From positions 212,238-276,237 of the forward strand of contig NZ_FOSS01000004.1 of the NCBI RefSeq assembly GCF_900114355.1: a stretch of DNA of 64,000 bases. The letters run 5' to 3'. Below the pieces are notes generated by a model. The model saw nothing but the letters and a program-made list of their open reading frames with translations. It made no database searches and had not been told where the DNA came from. Position numbers and translations under genes: made by a program. The first letter of the stretch is position 1, and each line of letters begins with the position of its first letter. This DNA is from Lysobacter sp. cf310. Lineage in GTDB: Bacteria; Pseudomonadota; Gammaproteobacteria; Xanthomonadales; Xanthomonadaceae. Shown here in pieces: positions 63,625 through 64,000 of the stretch.

Positions 63625-64000
63625 TCAGCCGATCGCGGGGGCGTCCAGCGCGGCCAGCTTGTCCGGATTGCGCATGATGTAGATGTGGGTGGCGCGGCCG
63701 TCCTGGTCGTAGGCGAACGACAGCGAGGCCGCGATGTGACCGTCGTGCTCCAGGATCACGCCGCGCGCGCCGTTGAGGTCGGACACGATCCAGCGGTACT
63801 CGCCCCAGTACTGGCGCAGCGACCCCAGCACGAAGTCCAGCACCTGCTCGCGGCCGTGCAGCACGTCCAGACGCGTGGGCACCTTGCCGCCGCTGTCGGC
63901 GCGCAGCTCGATGTCGTCGGCCAGCAGGGCGGCGAAGTCGTCGGTGCGGCCGCTGGCGATCGCGCCCTCGAACGCCGCCAGCAACTGGTCCTGGCGCTGC
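63625..64000 (-). CDS. ECF41-type RNA polymerase sigma factor (C-terminal part)
   Basis: The gene runs out of the window; about 125 C-terminal residues remain. The sequence LADDIELRADSGGKVPTRLD and VLHGREQVLDFVL, then RGVILEHDGHIAASLSFAYD and IMRNPDKLAALDA, is the SnoaL/NTF2-like C-terminal domain of ECF41 sigma factors (SigJ type), in which the DGGGKV-like loop and the terminal NPDKL element modulate activity. The sigma2/sigma4 region would be upstream on the minus strand, outside this window. ECF41 genes normally neighbour a COE (carboxymuconolactone decarboxylase, oxidoreductase or epimerase) gene. A stand-alone NTF2-like protein is less likely. Confidence 0.75.
   Translation of the reverse strand, partial: QRQDQLLAAFEGAIASGRTDDFAALLADDIELRADSGGKVPTRLDVLHGREQVLDFVLGSLRQYWGEYRWIVSDLNGARGVILEHDGHIAASLSFAYDQDGRATHIYIMRNPDKLAALDAPAIG

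Overview
The window is high-GC DNA (very G/C-rich third codon positions) with a gene complement typical of Xanthomonadaceae, most likely a Lysobacter-like gammaproteobacterium. The assignment rests on pairs of TonB-dependent receptors, ZapE, long-form QueF, HrpB, AceK, a 4-hydroxyproline catabolic cluster, a candidate effector of the Xanthomonadales bacteria-killing type IV secretion system, and a dense family of intergenic palindromes built on a ggagcggcgt(a/g)agccgcga core. No rRNA, tRNA, CRISPR array or intact insertion sequence was recognised.

Layout. 1-3.1 kb: 3' end of an extracellular-type nuclease, an alpha/beta hydrolase and zapE. 3.2-4.2 kb: repeat-rich DNA with a TatA-N-terminus-like microprotein and three tandem copies of a 143-bp palindromic element. 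4.2-7.9 kb: a divergent TonB receptor / phytase-like lipoprotein pair ending in a clear terminator. 8.0-10.3 kb and 12.4-13.0 kb: AT-richer islands of small orphan genes, one clearly frameshifted. 10.3-17.8 kb: two LysR-controlled redox modules (LysR/MDR reductase; LysR / SDR-monooxygenase-aldo/keto reductase) around an APC permease. 17.8-24.8 kb: tandem 142-bp repeats, a TonB siderophore receptor with a Fur-box-like sequence, two paralogous secreted M20 amidohydrolases and a GST. 24.9-30.2 kb: queF, a LysM protein, a lipoprotein, three small Cys-cluster (SEC-C/YkgJ) proteins and icd. 30.4-32.0 kb: an amidase effector, an overlapping lipoprotein and a frameshifted gene. 32.2-38.6 kb: lipoprotein, hydrolase, acetylesterase and DUF885 protein. 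38.6-46.4 kb: hydroxyproline catabolism, disturbed at one end by an orphan membrane gene flanked by a partial copy of the aldehyde dehydrogenase 3' end. 46.5-64 kb: aceK, a RES-Xre toxin-antitoxin pair, a small Cys-ended peptide gene divergent from a LysR gene, an exported methyltransferase-like protein, an RluE-like pseudouridine synthase, an EamA transporter, a REC-histidine kinase hybrid, a PiuC-like dioxygenase, a sulfotransferase-like protein, hrpB, tatD and the 3' part of an ECF41-type sigma factor.

How the genes work together. The clearest pathway is trans-4-hydroxy-L-proline breakdown: epimerase, FAD dehydrogenase, DapA-like deaminase and ketoglutarate-semialdehyde dehydrogenase, with a PAS-AraC regulator, feeding 2-oxoglutarate to the TCA cycle. 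icd and its kinase/phosphatase aceK, both present here, set the TCA/glyoxylate branch. The best candidate for an interesting system is the amidase with an N-terminal XVIPCD-like domain (30385-31350), whose catalytic 3' end overlaps the signal-peptide region of a candidate immunity lipoprotein.
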